Assembly: GCA_900542765.1 (NCBI GenBank)
Contig: UQOX01000004.1
Location: 31,094 to 95,093 of the forward strand
Source: an uncultured Porphyromonadaceae bacterium
Lineage (GTDB): Bacteria; Bacteroidota; Bacteroidia; Bacteroidales; UBA11471
Direction: 5' to 3'
DNA length: 64,000 nucleotides
The notes beneath the pieces were generated by a model. The model made no database searches, had not been told where the DNA came from, and was given only the letters and a program-made list of their open reading frames with translations. Made by a program: the position numbers and the translations under genes. Shown here one piece after another: positions 63,542 to 64,000 of the stretch; the stretch's first letter is position 1; each line of letters opens with the position of its first letter.

Positions 63542-63946
63542 CGATGTGCCGTGTCGCGTGCATTCTCTTCCTTCCCGTTTTGTGGCAAGGCTGCTCGGCA
63601 CGCCGCCAAGTCACGGCGCGGCAGACGGAGAGCCGGCAGCAGGTGGTCGATGTCGCCTTGTGTGATACGCTCAGGCAGCAACAGGCCACGCGGGAGCACG
63701 AAGAGACGACGTGGCAGGTCGAGGTGGTGAGAGAGTGGGTCGACGGGCTCGACAGCCTTTCGGCCGCCACGGGTCACAAGCCGCAGGGCGTCGAGCGGTG
63801 GCACATTCGGGCCGTGACGACTCGCGACATGCACCGCAACGATACCCTTCATGCGGTTGAGTCCCTCGCGGCTGTCGCCGTCGATAGCGTCGAGACCGTT
63901 ACCCGTTTCGAGGAGACGAGCGAGCAACGGCGGGGAAGCGGTACGA
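63529..63946 (+). pseudogene. Small lipoprotein gene interrupted by group II intron
   Basis: From the ATG at 63529 (alternative 63544). SPII signal CILFLPVLWQGC, then a Gln/Arg/Thr-rich helical body. The frame runs into sequence that looks like the 3' end of a group II intron at about 63946; the stop at 63954 is inside that sequence. The original C-terminus would continue beyond the intron, outside the window. Overlaps the preceding gene by 13 bp. Confidence 0.6.
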
Positions 63947-64000
63947 TCGGGTAGGTCAAGGGCATTACTGCCCTCTTCCCCCCTCAGAACCGTACGTGAG
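63946..64000 (-). mobile_element. 3' end of a group II intron (domain V end and domain VI)
   Basis: Reading the minus strand from the right edge: CTCACGTACGGTTC is the 3' half of a domain V stem (the usual AGC...GAAA half would lie outside the window), followed by TGAGGGGGGAAGAGGGC-AGTAAT-GCCC, the domain VI hairpin, and CTACCCGAT at the end, a typical intron 3' terminus. The splice point is near 63946. The intron-encoded reverse transcriptase, if any, is off the window to the right. Confidence 0.75.

Overview
This window is a chromosomal piece of a Bacteroidales bacterium (phylum Bacteroidota). The genus cannot be fixed from the sequence. Evidence: a SusC/SusD pair, many SPII lipoproteins and TlpA/DUF4369-type proteins, a nuoCD fusion with no nuoEFG, the Bacteroidota-style atpDCBEFHAG order, and promoters of the TTTG / TAnnTTTG type instead of sigma70 hexamers. 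No tRNA, rRNA, CRISPR array or complete insertion sequence was seen.

Layout. 1-330: tandem repeat of about 114 bp ending in a strong terminator. 350-9082 (minus): secreted TlpA-like protein, beta-propeller lipoprotein, SusC, SusD and a secreted thioredoxin, with an intrinsic terminator just before susC. 9083-9462: regulatory region with a possible small RNA. 9463-19674: housekeeping genes (RecD-like helicase, aspartate dehydrogenase-like protein, 2-hydroxyacid dehydrogenase, cardiolipin synthase, glycogen branching enzyme, YhcH, RsmF-like and RsmI-like methyltransferases). 19809-25921 (plus): MBL hydrolase, then a TonB receptor, a beta-helix lipoprotein and a purple-acid-phosphatase-like enzyme. 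26041-31834 (minus): HsmA-like protein, and the operon lpxK-punA-thiL with two tandem TlpA lipoproteins. 32194-48950 (plus): nuoA-B-CD-H, the complete ATP synthase set atpD-C-B-E-F-H-A-G, then nuoI-J-K-L-M-N. 49238-53761: fabD, a PCMD-like protein, an unknown secreted protein and a YeiH-type transporter. 54195-56939: Ca2+ P-type ATPase. 57030-62868 (minus): DUF1460 protein, then a response regulator, histidine kinase, PiT phosphate transporter with a PhoU-like tail, and a GNAT. 63137-64000: two unknown genes, the second cut by what looks like the 3' end of a group II intron.

Two observations stand out. First, the ATP synthase genes sit inside the complex I cluster, between nuoH and nuoI, with a terminator hairpin after atpG. 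A respiratory proton pump and the proton-driven synthase could therefore share one promoter upstream of nuoA. Second, two distant promoters, one before the TonB receptor/phosphatase genes and one upstream of the Ca2+ ATPase, carry TTGTnA direct repeats spaced 11 bp apart. In both, the last repeat starts exactly 17 nt before a TAnnTTTG element. The second one closely resembles the E. coli Pho box. With the PhoB/PhoR-like pair and PiT transporter in the same window, this points to a Bacteroidales phosphate-starvation regulon.
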